The translations under genes were made by a program, and so were the position numbers. 64,000 bases of DNA from Muscardinus avellanarius (Eukaryota > Chordata > Mammalia > Rodentia > Gliridae). Below, piece by piece: positions 1 through 11,370 of the stretch; positions within the stretch are counted from its first letter, which is position 1, and every line of letters begins with the position of its first letter. Location: the NCBI GenBank assembly GCA_963383645.1, contig OY726565.1, positions 25,418,466 to 25,482,465 of the forward strand. Reading direction: 5' to 3'. Under the pieces are notes generated by a model. That model was not told where the DNA came from, ran no database searches, and saw nothing but the letters and a program-made list of their open reading frames with translations.

Positions 1-103
1 TCAGGCGAACTCGACAACGCACACTGCAACAACAGCGCATATTGGTGCAAGCTCTGGCAGCCCTTGAAGCTGGCTCATCTCCCCATGTATGGCTCAGTAT
101 GCT

Positions 104-239
104 GGATCGGTAGTCAGTGACGGGTAAGATCGTCCCCGGGACCTTTCAACCTAAGACAGGGAAACAATCATGCTATTGTTCTCCCAATGACGGGTAAGAA
201 TGGTCCTTGAGGGTCGGCAACCTAAGACAGGCACGATCC
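104..239 (+). promoter_or_regulatory. CTE-like RNA export element (NXF1/TAP-type)
   Basis: Two copies of ACGGGTAAG (120-128, 190-198) alternate with two copies of ACCTAAGACAGG (149-160, 220-231). This is the order of the loop motifs in the constitutive transport element of Mason-Pfizer/simian type D retroviruses, which binds NXF1 and exports unspliced RNA. Pairing is visible: an apical hairpin 159-168 with 175-185 (one bulged C, loop 169-174), a middle stem from 130-146 with about 201-217, and an outer stem GGATCG (104-109) with CGATCC (234-239). Each ACGGGTAAG therefore faces one ACCTAAGACAGG across an internal loop, giving the two-fold symmetric double site. Export activity is inferred from the family, not shown. 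Confidence 0.85.
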
Positions 240-255
240 TGAGCCTTATTTTAAT

Positions 256-273
256 AAAACAAAAAGGGAGATA
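256..273 (+). other. Polypurine tract before the 3' LTR
   Basis: An A/G-rich run (AAAACAAAAAGGGAGA) sits just before the LTR start TGTTGGGG. In retroviruses this primes plus-strand DNA synthesis. Two bases (TA) separate it from the LTR as drawn. Confidence 0.7.
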
Positions 274-476
274 TGTTGGGGCCCACTCGGCAGGACCAAG
301 GTGGCACCCAGGCTTGTTGCCAGCGTGGACTCAAGATGGCGCCTGGGCTTGCAGCCAAGTCACGAGGCTCACGAGGCTGGCGGTGCCCTGAGCCTGCGCA
401 GTGAGCCCTATCAGGCGCCTTACGGATAATTAGTGACGCAACGCCTCGTGCTACCACCTGCCCGCCCAGGAGAAGG

Positions 477-484
477 TTAAAAAG
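477..484 (+). promoter_or_regulatory. TATA-like box of the LTR
   Basis: TTAAAAAG followed by CGCGCATG, in the middle of the LTR, is in the position of a U3 core promoter. Transcription would start roughly 25-30 bases downstream. Confidence 0.5.
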
Positions 485-733
485 CGCGCATGCCCTAGCG
501 GGAGGAAGGAGAAGGAGAAGAGGGTTGGTGGACAGGAAGAGCAGTTTCTTGGCGGACTGCTCTGGGCTCCGAGCTGCGACGGACATGTTCACAAAGCCAC
601 CACTGTGACCGGTGTGTGCTGCAGCAGAGACATAGAGTGCCAGAAGGAGGGTTGGTGGAGTGATGAGGGAGAGGATAGAAGACTGATGTTGTTTTTACCT
701 GAGAGGGCGTTGAGAGAGCATTGAAACTGGGGT

Positions 734-739
734 AATAAA
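734..739 (+). terminator. AATAAA polyadenylation signal of the LTR
   Basis: AATAAA lies 44 bases before the LTR end, as expected for an R-region polyA signal in class II LTRs. Confidence 0.6.
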
Positions 740-783
740 ACTGCTTGAGGAAGATCGTGTAAGAGTCGTCACTGCGCGCGACA

Positions 784-1023
784 ATTTCAGGCTAGCTGAG
801 TATGTTCATAGATGCTAATATTGGAATTTATAAAAAACAATTCCTCTGAGATGTAAATTCCTTTATATTTCTAATAGAATCTTTCAAAATATCAAGAAAA
901 TAATTATTTTAACAAATTTTTGAGTTTTTCTTTTATAATCACATCAAACACATGTCTGAAATAACCTCAAGAAAAAGTATAAAACCTATCTTGATTTTTA
1001 AAAATATTAGTTGAGGTCTCTGA

Positions 1024-1064
<41 letters not shown>

Positions 1065-1574
1065 TAGTTACTGCCACACATAGAAGTCTGTGTGGCTGGA
1101 CCAAACTGACACCTCACACGTACTGTTGCTAGATCTGAATTTTAAACCTGGACAGAAATTTTATTTTAAATTTCCTATTTACCTATCTTCCTATTTATAA
1201 ATTTACCTCTATCCCCCTTGCTCTGCTCTCAGCTTATCTTCTCTCTCCACCCCTGTCCTTTCCTCTCTGGCAGCCATTCTCTTGATCACCTCTTTTCAAC
1301 ACTTTTGTGCAGAGTTTACTTTCCCTTGAAGTGCTTGCTCCATGCCCAGCCTGGAGTCAAAATTCCTTGCATTCTAAACTGCACAGAGAACTTGAGCCTG
1401 GTAGCCCGCCCACCGGGAAGTACCCTTTGCACTTGCCCAGACTTGATGGCAAAGGAACTGGGTCATGTTTCCTAAGTGAGGTGGATCTGCAGCAAGATGG
1501 AGGATGGCTAGCAGCTTGTCTGCTGGCTTCTCGTGGTACAAGAAGCCTGAGGCTGAGGATGTAGGTCACAGCAC
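784..1574. other. Unique AT-rich DNA with a GT microsatellite
   Basis: Apart from the GT repeat at 1026-1062 I see no gene or recognisable repeat. Small open frames around 1218-1564 overlap one another in different frames, carry no recognisable domain and are treated as chance. Confidence 0.5.
1026..1062. repeat. (GT)n microsatellite
   Basis: About 18 uninterrupted GT units. Confidence 0.95.
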
Positions 1575-1745
1575 GGGCTCTGGGTCCAGGCTGCGAGAAT
1601 TTAAATCCCAGCTTGCCACTTAGCAGCTGGGTGACCTTGGGTGAGCCCCTCAGCCTTTGGGCACCTGTTTCCCCATTTAGGAAATGGAGAGCGTGGTAAT
1701 CCTTATTCCTAGGGCTGTTGTAAGATTATGCCAAGGAAGCATGAG
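1575..1745 (+). mobile_element. MIR (ancient tRNA-derived SINE)
   Basis: The text 'cttgccacttagcagctggg' followed by 'tgaccttgggtgagcccctc' and 'cccatttaggaaatggag' follows the MIR core. The copy is old and diverged. Confidence 0.8.
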
Positions 1746-1879
1746 ATGCCATCATTATTCTCACGTCAGCCTAGAGATAGGAAGATGTTTGTTGAAAGGA
1801 AGGCAAATGTATAACATCAACATATTGATTACATCAGCAACTTGATTACAGAGAATGAGTAACTGATCAAGAAAAAAAT

Positions 1880-2118
1880 TGTGTGTGTGTGTGCACCCTA
1901 GTTACTGGAGATTGATCCCAGGGACATTCTACCTCTGAGCTATACTGCTATACCTCTAGCCTTTTTTTGTTGTTGTTTTGTTTTTCATTTTGAAACATGG
2001 TCTCACTAGGTAGCAAAGGGCCTTGCTAAATTGCTGAGGCTGGCCATGAACCTGCAATCCTCCTGTATCAGCCTCCTGAGGACTGGGATTACAGGCATGT
2101 ACCACCACTTCCAACTAA
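1880..2118 (-). mobile_element. B1-dID-type SINE with GT tail
   Basis: Read on the minus strand it has a B1-like half (CCTGTAATCC, GGCTGATACAGGAGGATTG) then a T/A-rich linker and an ID-like half ending in CCAGTAACTA. The tail at 1881-1892 is a GT (CA) repeat. Confidence 0.85.
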
Positions 2119-3188
2119 GAAAAATTACTTAAGTTAAAATGATCGTTTTCACTACTACTTCATCGAGCCCATTGTATTTGACTTTTTCCTGAAATCTTAG
2201 TTTATCTGGATGTCTAAGCCCATATTTCAATGCCCCCAGAAGCTTCATGAGGCCTATTATCTATCTAGCTGGATAATAAAATTAAGTATATATAAAAATC
2301 TACAAATGTAGATTAGTATATATAAAAGTTTACAAATGTAGATTAGATAGTTTCCTTTTCTTTAAATAAGAGATGAAAATCAATTATCTCATTGTGGAGT
2401 AGCTGAGGCCTCAATATTTGTTTCATGAGTAAATTTTAATGATTATGGATAAATTTACCAGAACTTCCATGGAAAAACACCTGGTTTTTCTTCACTTTTT
2501 ATTTTGAACTGGTTTATATACATTCCCCAAAACAATACAAGTAGCATGAATTATATTTTGGTAAAATGACTGGGTTTATTGATCCCATTAGGAGAAAGGA
2601 CATCAAAATCATGGCTTTTAGGAGAGTAGCACACACTGCAGAACTCATCTGTGCAACATTTTCTTTAAGCTGATTCCTTTTAATGGCTCTGAGTATATTA
2701 TTGAAGGGAAATTATGCCTCCATAGCCTAGCCATTGAACATTCAGTGAAAGTTTTATAGAACACAGCAAGCCAGTAAAGTAACTCAGACTTGCCTCATGG
2801 TACTATAAAAACAAAACAGAACAAAAAACCTCCAGTGTTTCTTCTTTCTTCAGAATAGTTTATTCCAAAGTGCCGACTTTGCGATTATGCAAATGACCTC
2901 ATAGTTCTAAGGAAGCGCATTTAGAGCCTGGGAGAAGTCACAAATTAGCTGCAATTGCACTTACAAGGGTTTAGATTTGAGGGAGGATCCTTAAATTCAT
3001 AGCAATGAATTTTGGGCTTCAAGAAGTAATTTGATTAGTTTCACATATAATGAGAGGGAGCTCTAAAGTTGTCATCTTATTTTTATATATAAAAGCTGAC
3101 ATTGACCCTTAAAATGCATGGTGAGCACGGCCATGGTTTCCATGTACTTGTCTATGATTCGTGTCCTTGTAGAAAGAATGTGTCTTAC
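2119..3188. other. Unique AT-rich intronic/intergenic DNA
   Basis: No gene or young repeat seen. An octamer ATGCAAAT occurs near 2887, next to a purine-rich conserved-looking stretch to about 2990; there is no further support for an enhancer. Confidence 0.45.
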
Positions 3189-3383
3189 AGCCTGATGTGG
3201 TGGCACATGCTTATAATTCCAGTACTTGGGAGGCTGAGACAGAGAATCCAGGTTCCAGGCCTGCCTCAGCAGCTTAGCAAGACCCTCAATAACTTAGTGA
3301 GACTCAGTTTCAAAATAAAAAAATAATAGGGCCAGGGGTGTAGCTCGAAGCAGAATGCCCCTGAATTCAATCCCCCGGGCCTA
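3189..3383 (+). mobile_element. B1-dID-type SINE
   Basis: B1 half (GTGGTGGCACATGCTTATAA) and ID half (GGGCCAGGGGTGTAGCTCGA...TTCAATCCCC) joined by an A-rich linker. Diverged copy. A CA repeat follows at 3399-3419. Confidence 0.85.
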
Positions 3384-3398
3384 CATTCATGTATGAGT

Positions 3399-3419
3399 GC
3401 ACACACACACACACACACA
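3399..3419. repeat. (CA)n microsatellite after a SINE
   Basis: About ten CA units, with more interrupted ACAC runs to about 3465. Confidence 0.9.
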
Positions 3420-3465
3420 AATACACACACGTATATAGATAACACTCAATTCACATACACACACA

Positions 3466-4923
3466 AGAAGAAAGTATATGACAAATCAAAAGTTTTTAAA
3501 TTATTTAAAATAGTAATTTAACTCTAATCTTGAGTAGAATAAAAGTATAGGAAAGTAAGCATCTTTTTATCTTGGAATTCTATATAAATATGTAAATATA
3601 CATATTATAAATAATATCTTAGAGGTTTTGAATTCTACAATGAGTGGCTCATGTTTCCTGCATATGTTATAAACTTCCTAACATGACTTTTTTTTTCATT
3701 TACTTTATTTGATATTTTCTCAGTTTACTGTTTGAAAATTATCTTGAGTATTTATAGAAGATACTATCTTTAAGCCTACTTAACATTTCTGGATGGTAAC
3801 TCAAAAAACTGTGCACATGGTTCAGAGCCCAAGCAAGAGCTATATAACCTCCCCAACATTTTGCTGGAAGTTACAAAACCAAATATTTGATTTGAGCACT
3901 GAATAAGAACGACTAAGTCTTCATGTATTCTTGTATTCCCATTTGCAGAGCTCCATGGCTGACTTTAGGTGCTTAGTGTCTCCCAAACTGGATCAAATAT
4001 AGCTGCTGCTGCAGCAAAATAAGACAGGAAGGAGGGATGGAAGCCAGTGTTCATTGTCAAGCAAATGTCTACCAGGCTGTAACTGAGAAAGGATAAGAAT
4101 TCTCTATTTTTGCCTCTTACCCTGTTTCTGGTGGAAAATATAGATCAACAGAACTAGATGTCGTGATACAACTTCCAGCTCAGTCTAATTAAAATCAGGT
4201 GAAAAAAGACAGTACAAAAAGTAGCCCAGACTTTGTTAGAGCAAGTCTTAGATAAAGTTAAATACCACAGCCAGTTAATGACCGTGTGCCTGTGGTCCAT
4301 GATGGTGAACTTCACCCTAATTAGTGGTCTCTGAAGTGTGCTTTAAGCAGAAGAGACAGAATGCCCTGGGAAGACTGTCAATAAGGAAAAAAAGACTAAC
4401 TAATAGTTTAGTTCCAATGATACTTATATACAAAGAAAAACCTCAATTAACTTAGATTCTTACATGCATTTAAACAAAGGACCAAATGACACTATTTGTC
4501 ATGAAACAAAACTTTATAGATTATCTCTGTTATCTAGATTAGTAAAGAGGAAATGTTTCATAACTTTTCAGATAGAATGCTGCCTTTTTTATTCATGTGC
4601 ACACACCCAAGAGCTACTCTCAGCTATAGAAGCAATACACCATGATCTCATGGGGATGCCTTGACCTGAAGGTCTCTGAGGCCCAGAGAGGCCAAGAGCT
4701 TCCAGGAGATTGTCCCAATAAGAACATCAAACTGTCACATTTTAGAGCTGAAGGGGAAATCTGCTGTCATTCCAGTCTACCAACTAGGAAGCTATGAGGC
4801 CCCCCAAAATTCATCAATTCTCCAAGGCTTCAAGGGTTTTTATTCTAAGTATTCTATGGAAGAAACTATAGTTGGTCCTATGTAGGTAATATTGGTCCTA
4901 CACTAAAACCCATATTTACATGT
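3466..4923. other. Unique AT-rich DNA
   Basis: No convincing exon. 4660-4800 holds short pieces that resemble worn ancient repeats (AGGCCCAGAGAGGCCAAGAG; TTTAGAGCTGAAGGGGAAAT). A 66-codon frame at 4464-4664 has no recognisable features. Confidence 0.45.
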
Positions 4924-5146
4924 CTTTTTTTTTTTTTTTTTTTTTGCGGAACTAGAGATGGGAAACCAGGGGCATTCTACCTCTAAGCTATATCCCCAGC
5001 CCAACATTTTTATTCTTTATTTTGAAACAGGGTGTCGCTGAGTTGCAAAGGGCCTAAGTAGCTGACGCTGTCTGCGAACCCGAATCCTCCTGTCTCAGCC
5101 TCCCAAGTGCTGGTATTACAAGCGTGCACCACTAGGCCTGGCTTTT
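4924..5146 (-). mobile_element. B1-dID-type SINE
   Basis: Starts on the + strand with a 22-base T run (A tail of the minus-strand copy), then the antisense ID half (GGCATTCTACCTCTAAGCTA) and the antisense B1 half, ending GGCCTGGCTT. Confidence 0.9.
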
Positions 5147-6845
5147 AATGTCTTTATAATGTAGATTATTGACAATTTAACCAAAGTAGACTGAAAACCT
5201 ACTCTTTTTCTTATTAAGATCATACATTATAAGGCTTAATACATTACAAGCTGTGAATAGGTAGACTTGATCCTTTTATGGTCCTCATACATTGATGGTG
5301 CACATGCATTCCCCATGCGCTGATCCCTCTGCACCAACAGCTGGGAACTAGCATCCCCTGGTCAGTGGGGACAGAGGGTGGGGGTCAGAACTGTTCATTT
5401 CCAGCTGAGACACTGGATTAATTGATGAATCCAGTCAAATCACTTCAAATTCTAATCTAGATTTATCTGATTTATCACAGCTTATCCCTCAGGTATAACG
5501 TGGAATTAAGCCAGAAGCACTTTGAATGCACTCTCGTGACAGGTGTGTAGGAAAGTGTCTTATAAATATTACCTACTTAGCCACAGAAACATTTAAAGAG
5601 GATAGGAAAGGACAAAGCACATTCTGCCTACTAATATTCCTGTGTCCCTTGCTCTGCTGAGTCCACGTTGCTGTGAACACATTAGTAACTATTGGTGCAT
5701 GTGCCACTGGAAATGGCAAGTAGGAAGTTATTTATCCATTTGGGAGATGGTGAATATATGTGTGGATGGCTGTCAAAACAAAAAATTATTCACAAGTTAT
5801 TAATCAATTTGAGAAACATAAACATATAAGTTTGCAGAAATGCAGAACACTTGGAACATGAGACACTTTTATGGCCCAGTGACTTTGAAAGCCAGCAAAT
5901 TATGTTTCCAATAAATAATCCTCAACCTCAACTTTGTAAAACTCTATGATATTTTGAGTTACCTTAAATAATAGTACTGAATTCTCAGACAAAGTTTAAT
6001 TTTTTAGCACTTTAGTTCTTTTAGTATATTATTTAAAAGCCTCAAGGAAGAGATAATATTTAAATGTATAATATATAAATATATTAATGTAGTACAATAA
6101 TTCTAAGAATAACTGGAATTTTCTCTTCTACATGATATCATTACTACTTTCTGGATAATATCACATAGTTATTTGAATTCCACAGAAATAGTCTGTAATG
6201 TGCTCTCCCTCATTTTTCTTAAAAATCATAAACTTTTCCTTGGATTTTTTTCATGAATAGTCATGGATACACCTCTCACCCATTTGATATTTTTAATATA
6301 TTCAGAATATATACATATATGTTTAAATGTGTGTGAGCATGTTATTAATTGGGCTTTTAAAATTCACAATAGTATACAACATATTATATTACCACAATAT
6401 GGTGTTATTTATCATTTGTGGTTCTAAAATCACTAAGCACTTATATATTGAACATTAGCAAAGATTGCTCTTTGTATTGCTTACTTTAGAACTGTTAACA
6501 GTGTGTCTATGGGACTATGAAAAAGAATGACTAAAGCAATATAAAGTATACTTAGAGTACACATAAATATCAGTAAGATATGTACATGTCATCGATTTAC
6601 ATTAAATGATAAGAATATTTTATTTTTATTCAGTAATATTACTTTAAGAAAACTCACCCTCCTAGAAAGTATAATAGAAAAAAATACAATTAAAGACAAT
6701 GACTTTTTATCTTATTAAAGGCCGTATCTTTTTTTTTTTTTGAAACTGTATTCCTCCAGTTTCCCAAATATTTTGTAGAAGCATTTCTGTAGTTATGTGC
6801 ATTAATTTAATCATATTTATGGTTTATCTTCAAAATTATGTGAGA
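5147..6845. other. Unique AT-rich DNA
   Basis: No gene or young repeat recognised. 6000-6660 is very AT-rich. Confidence 0.45.
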
Positions 6846-7047
6846 GCCAGGTGTGGTGGTACAGACTTATAATCCCAGTAGTTAGGAGGCTGAGACAGGA
6901 GGATTGCAAATTTGTGGTGAGCCTTAGCTACTTAGTGAGGCCCTCTGCAACTTAGTGAGACCCTGTTTCAAAATGAAGAATAAAATGGGGTGTAGTTGGA
7001 GGTAGAATGTCCCTAGATTCCATTCCCAGTACCACACACACACACAA
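6846..7047 (+). mobile_element. B1-dID-type SINE with CA tail
   Basis: B1 half (GCCAGGTGTGGTGGTACAGA) then ID half (GGGGTGTAGTTGGAGGTAGA), ending CCCAGTACC followed by a short CA repeat. Confidence 0.88.
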
Positions 7048-7778
7048 AGTATTTCTTATAAATACAATCAATCCAAAATCTCTACACCAAGAAGAAAAGA
7101 TAAGAGCTAATTAATGAAGAGTAAGAAAAAGACAAAAATAAGCAAAAAACATCTATATTGAAGGAAGCAAAACTACATTTGGACAAAACCTTTCCTTTGA
7201 GATATCAGAGATCCTTTTTATTTATTCAAGGAATATTTGAGTGCCGGTTTTGCATGAAGGAATTCAGAAGTTGGCCTCGGTTGAGTTTCCCAAAAAGCAA
7301 AAGAAAAAAAAAATGTAAGAGAGCAAAGTAAGCAGAAAAATGGAGAATGCAGGCAAAATAGATTTTCAAGAGTAACCTACTGTCACCCTGATCCTTTAAG
7401 ACTCTCTGGAATGTCTTGGGATTTGCTCCACCTTAAAGCAAAGGGCTACACTTGCCCCAACTGAGTAGAGAGATGGTCAGTGACTTCCTAGCTATCTTAG
7501 GCAAGCAACCCCTGTAGACTAAGGCAGTCCTGTTGGAAATTGGGAAGTAGAATCCAGTAGTAAATATTCATGACAGCTGGGCACCATCAAGCCTGGCACC
7601 AAGTGCAGCCGAACCAGAGGAGGAATCAAACACAGCCTCAGCATCACCAGCACAGAGGCGTCCATGGCTTTTGAGCAAAATTGAATACATGATAATAACC
7701 TTGATAATAGTAACCTCGCAGCAATAGTAGACAGTGAGAGTCTTTTATTTTGGAACAGATGTTAGAACCACCTTTTGT
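7048..7778. other. Unique DNA
   Basis: No gene or clear repeat seen. Confidence 0.45.
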
Positions 7779-7997
7779 TTTTTTTTCTGTTTTGATATTG
7801 AAGATTGAACCCAGGGTCATTCTGCCTTCGAGCTATACCCCCAACACTTGTGAGGCTTTTTTTTTTTTTTTAAATAAGGTCTTGTTTAATTGCTAAGGGG
7901 CTTGATAGTTTGCCTAGTCTAGCCTCAAGCCTGAAATCCTCCTGTCTCAGCCTCCCAAACACTGGTAATACAGACATGGGCCATCGTGCCTGGCAGT
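7779..7997 (-). mobile_element. B1-dID-type SINE
   Basis: Antisense ID half (GAACCCAGGGTCATTCTGCC, CTATACCCCCA), T-rich linker at 7857-7872, antisense B1 half ending GTGCCTGGCAG. Confidence 0.88.
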
Positions 7998-9568
7998 TTT
8001 GCTATCTCCAAAGAGACATTGCTCTCAAGATTGTCCATTATTTTCATCCCAATATATTGTATAGCTACTACCCTTTCCTTCATGAACAGCAAGTCCAATC
8101 AGTAAAGTAAGGTTAAAGCAGAGAGAAATACAGAAGCTGAGGAATCCAAAGTAAAAAAAATTAGTGAAAGGAAGCATTGAGAAAAAGTATGACAAATTTA
8201 GCTACTGGTAAAAGTGTCAGCATTTTCTTTTACCTCTTCTCTCTGTATATCTTTTCCTTCGTGAATTCTGTCATTGGTCATTTGTCTGAATTTGTTTTGT
8301 TTTACAAATCCATTTTGCTACAATGTAGTTTTAATTTTTTAGAAAACTTTAATTGGTATAACATAAATGATGACAGGGTAAAATATTATTAAAATATGTT
8401 GTTTTTATATTTATTGCTTTGGAAATAATCACATTTTATGTCTCTGTACACTCTATAACTCTTTTTTTTTCTCATATGATATACAGTTCCAGAAGCATGC
8501 TAATTAAGCATCTTTCCCAAGCTAGGGAATGACAGGGACAGATTTGCCTAATAAGTAGTCCTGCTTGTATCTTTTATCCATAAGTTCTTGTGCTTATAGT
8601 TCTAAATAGTTGTATACTGTCCTGCTAGCTTATTGTGAGCTTAAACATGGTTTTCACTGGGAGCTGATAGGAATGAATATGGAGTGTTCCTTTGCAGTCA
8701 TTGCCATAGAGACAAAAGCCTTTTCAAAGTAACATAGGGATGGCATAAAAATTGCTAATTCAAAAGTTATGCTTCTCATTTAATATTGAAATGGTACACA
8801 ATTCCCTTTCATTTTTATTTTGTCACTATTGCATGAATTGAGTGTCTAATATAATTTCATTAGATAATTTCTCATATAAGAAAACTGAAGTTAAAAACTT
8901 AAATGAATTCCCCACAGCATTTAGTAGGATGAGACTTTTATTTTAACCTTTTATTCTTATGATTTATAACATTCCTAATTCTCCCTAATACTCCTCCTCC
9001 ATATTCTATTTTTATATTTGCTACTCAATTATAAATCTAATTAAAAGCAACGAGTTTTCTTAAAAAGAAATAACTTACCTATTTTTCTCTTTATTGCCAT
9101 ATCATTTCCAATAATTAGGTACATTTTGTAGCACAAACACAATTAGGAAGGTGGACAAATTTATGAAATCTTCTCTGATCTTATTATTGCTTATCACATT
9201 TGAAAGTTTTACAGACTTTAAAAAACCAAAGGCTTGGGAAATATCTTGTGACTTACCTATCTCAATTTGATTATATTACCAAAAGATGTAAGCATCATCA
9301 CTTTCTAGAAATACTGGAATGAGCCACACCACCAATGATTAATCACTAATAGCTAATTAGATAGGGAAGAATCGGCCAATAATAAATGGTGGTCATGGGT
9401 GCAGTGCCTACCAAATCCCTGCGAGCACTATGAAATGGTGAAAGAGGAAAGTAATAGGTAAGGACAGATTTGTATTTTCCTCACATCTCATATTTACTTT
9501 TTATTTCTTTTTCTTCTCTCCATCTCTTTTCACTTTCCTTCTTTCCCTCCCCCTTCCTCTCTTTCTTT
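7998..9568. other. Unique AT-rich DNA
   Basis: No gene recognised. A 71-codon frame at 8177-8392 is rich in Phe/Ser and looks like chance in AT-rich DNA. 9480-9568 is a TTTC/CCTT-rich pyrimidine run that abuts the next SINE. Confidence 0.45.
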
Positions 9569-9726
9569 TTATGGAACTGAGAATTGATCCCAGAGGTATT
9601 CTACTTCTGAGCTACACCCATAGCACTTTTTATTTTTATTTTGAAACAGAGTCTTGCTGAGGCTGGCATCAAACCTCAGCATCTGAAATACTGGGGTTAC
9701 AGGTATGCAGCAGCACACCCAGCTAT
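9569..9726 (-). mobile_element. B1-dID-type SINE
   Basis: Antisense ID half (GAATTGATCCCAGAGGTATT) and a shortened antisense B1 half ending CACACCCAGCTA. It lies back to back with the next, + strand copy. Confidence 0.85.
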
Positions 9727-9752
9727 GTCTGCTTTCTTTTAAAAACAAACTA

Positions 9753-9975
9753 TTGCTGGGCATGGTGGCACACACTTGTAATCCCAGCATTCAAAAGGCT
9801 GAAACTGGAGGATTACAGTTCATGGACAGTCTCAGCTACTTAAAGATGCCATTCACAACTCAGTAAGACCCTGTTTCAAAAATAAAAAGACTAAAAAATA
9901 GGGTTGGGGGTGTATTTCGAAGGTACAATGCCCCTGGATTCCATCCCCTGTACTGCAAAAAATAAAAATAGAAAA
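9753..9975 (+). mobile_element. B1-dID-type SINE
   Basis: B1 half (GCTGGGCATGGTGGCACACA), linker, ID half (GGTTGGGGGTGTATTTCGAA), A-rich tail with AATAAAAATAG. Confidence 0.88.
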
Positions 9976-11079
9976 TAGAAAAATAAAGACATAAACTATT
10001 GATCACCCCATCAAAGGAATTTAAAAGGAAGTATAATAATTGAGAGTGTTGACCCCTCTACAAGTGAGAGGAGTTTATCAACAGGCCTGCAGAGTAGTAC
10101 TGACATGTTTAAGTGTGGTACTTAGGCATACTATTACCACACTGTGATAAGTACAGAAATTCAAAGTACGTGTTTAGAAACTTTTATAACAGATTGATAT
10201 TGCTATGGAATCCCAGCCTGTGGTTATTGGGATCACCAATGGAAGATACCGTGGGGAGTCCTGTGTTGGTCTCAAAGAGAGTCACATTGCCACAAGGGGC
10301 CTCTGAGTCATCAGCAGGACTGAGTCATTGTGACATTTCAAAGTAAAATAATACATCTGAAAAAATCTGAGAAAAATTTATGATTTGTTTTTATACATTA
10401 ATTTTTTATTATTTACATTCTAATCAAGTTAAAGAAAGGAAAGTTAATTTTTTAGCTCTAACATAAGACCAAACAAGTTTCACTAAACTTTTTGACATCT
10501 TATTACAGTAGGAATAAAGTAAGTAAGAATCTTGGAAGTGAATCTAAAGAAATGAAGACCAAAATAGTTGATAGTAGTTTTACTAGACAGTATGGCCATG
10601 TATATACTGCATCCAGTTATTGATAGGAAAGCATCAAGAGGCAACATGTTCTATGCACATTAAAATGGAGCAGCAGAACCATAAAAGCATAAGCAATCTT
10701 TATACACAAAACATAATGAAGTTCAAAACCAAAAGGATTTTTGAAAGAATGATCAATAATTTAAAAAGATAGTGATGGCAGATGTTTAATACTAACTATT
10801 GGAACACTCATGTTTTGGAGATGCCTTATCCAGGAGTTCTTTAGTTTACTAAGATTAAAAATAAACATGCAATTAATGAGGTGGTTGTGACCAATGACAT
10901 AAAAAATGTTTGCTTAGAAATTTTGCTTACAATATGAAACAGAGATGCTACTGCTCGGCATGCTCAAAAACTAGCTAATAGCAACTTGAAAAGCAAATAA
11001 AGCAGTAAAATGTGTTGACTGCATCTTGATTAATGCACAGGTACCATTCATGTGGCAATTCTTTAGATGATGATATTAA
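9976..11079. other. Unique AT-rich DNA upstream of the hAT-like fossil
   Basis: No clear gene. Part of this stretch may be a more decayed upstream portion of the hAT-like sequence at 11080-11370, but I could not line it up. Confidence 0.4.
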
Positions 11080-11370
11080 AAAATCATCAGCTTCTTTGCC
11101 ATCAACTCTAACTAGTTCTGCGCTATTGAACACGATGAAGGATCACATTGTCAACAAATATGCTTTGTAGTTCAGTTCTTATACAGGAATATGCTCTGAC
11201 AGTACAGTTGCCATGATGGAAAAACTTTCTGGATCAGTTACCCAGACTCATGAGCTTGATTCAGAATGCCACACACTGCTTCCTTCATCAAGAAAGTCTT
11301 GATTCAAACAGATGTCAGCTGAAATAAACAGTAGGCTTAATGACAAAATAAAAATTGTGAATTTTTAAGG
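11080..11370 (+). pseudogene. Fossil of a hAT-transposase-like (ZBED/ZMYM-type) reading frame
   Basis: One frame, followed from about 11080 to 11368, keeps the pattern of the mid-part of hAT-derived proteins such as ZBED5 or SCAND3. It has GICSDSTVAMMEKLSGSV at 11186-11239 (family pattern: G-[IV]-C-[ST]-D-G-A-x-A-M-x-x-[KR]-x-S-G), then SECHTLLPSS where the family has a Cys-x-x-x-His-Cys-like run. Next comes MSAEINSRLNDKIKIVNF at about 11313-11367, matching the family's M-x-x-E-[LI]-N-x-V-L-x-x-[VI]-K-I-[VI]-N-x-[IV]-K. At least two in-frame stops (TAG at 11168-11170, TGA near 11300) break it and the family's DG is changed to DS, so it cannot make the protein. It may be an old DNA transposon remnant or a decayed retrocopy of a domesticated hAT gene. 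Function: none expected. Confidence 0.5.

Larger units (their letters stand above)
1..273 (+). mobile_element. Endogenous retrovirus, class II: 3' end of internal region
   Basis: This stretch lies directly upstream of the LTR at 274-783 and is the 3' end of a proviral internal region cut off by the window edge. Frame 3 is open from base 3 to a TAG at 111-113, about 36 codons, and may be the tail of a viral protein; it is too short for me to say whether env or pol. The rest is non-coding and carries the CTE-like element (104-239) and the polypurine tract. The arrangement gene tail, CTE, polypurine tract, LTR is that of type D retroviruses and some IAP elements. No 5' LTR or gag/pol is visible here. 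Confidence 0.75.
274..783 (+). mobile_element. Class II ERV 3' LTR (IAP/betaretrovirus-like)
   Basis: The LTR begins TGTTGGGG after a polypurine tract and ends GCGCGACA, so it has the TG...CA ends and is 510 bp, within the class II size range. The start resembles IAP LTRs. A TATA-like TTAAAAAG at 477-484 within a GC-rich stretch and an AATAAA at 734-739 mark likely promoter and polyadenylation signals. Base composition (GC-rich centre) differs sharply from the AT-rich DNA that follows. The 3' end is placed by the terminal CA and could be a few bases off. It could act as a promoter or polyA site for neighbouring DNA, but nothing here shows that it does. Confidence 0.78.

Noticed and set aside
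1218..1569. Overlapping 70-85 codon frames on both strands
   Set aside because: No domain, no splice context; partly inside unique DNA next to a MIR.
2887..2894. Octamer ATGCAAAT as an enhancer site
   Set aside because: A single 8-mer in AT-rich DNA is expected by chance.
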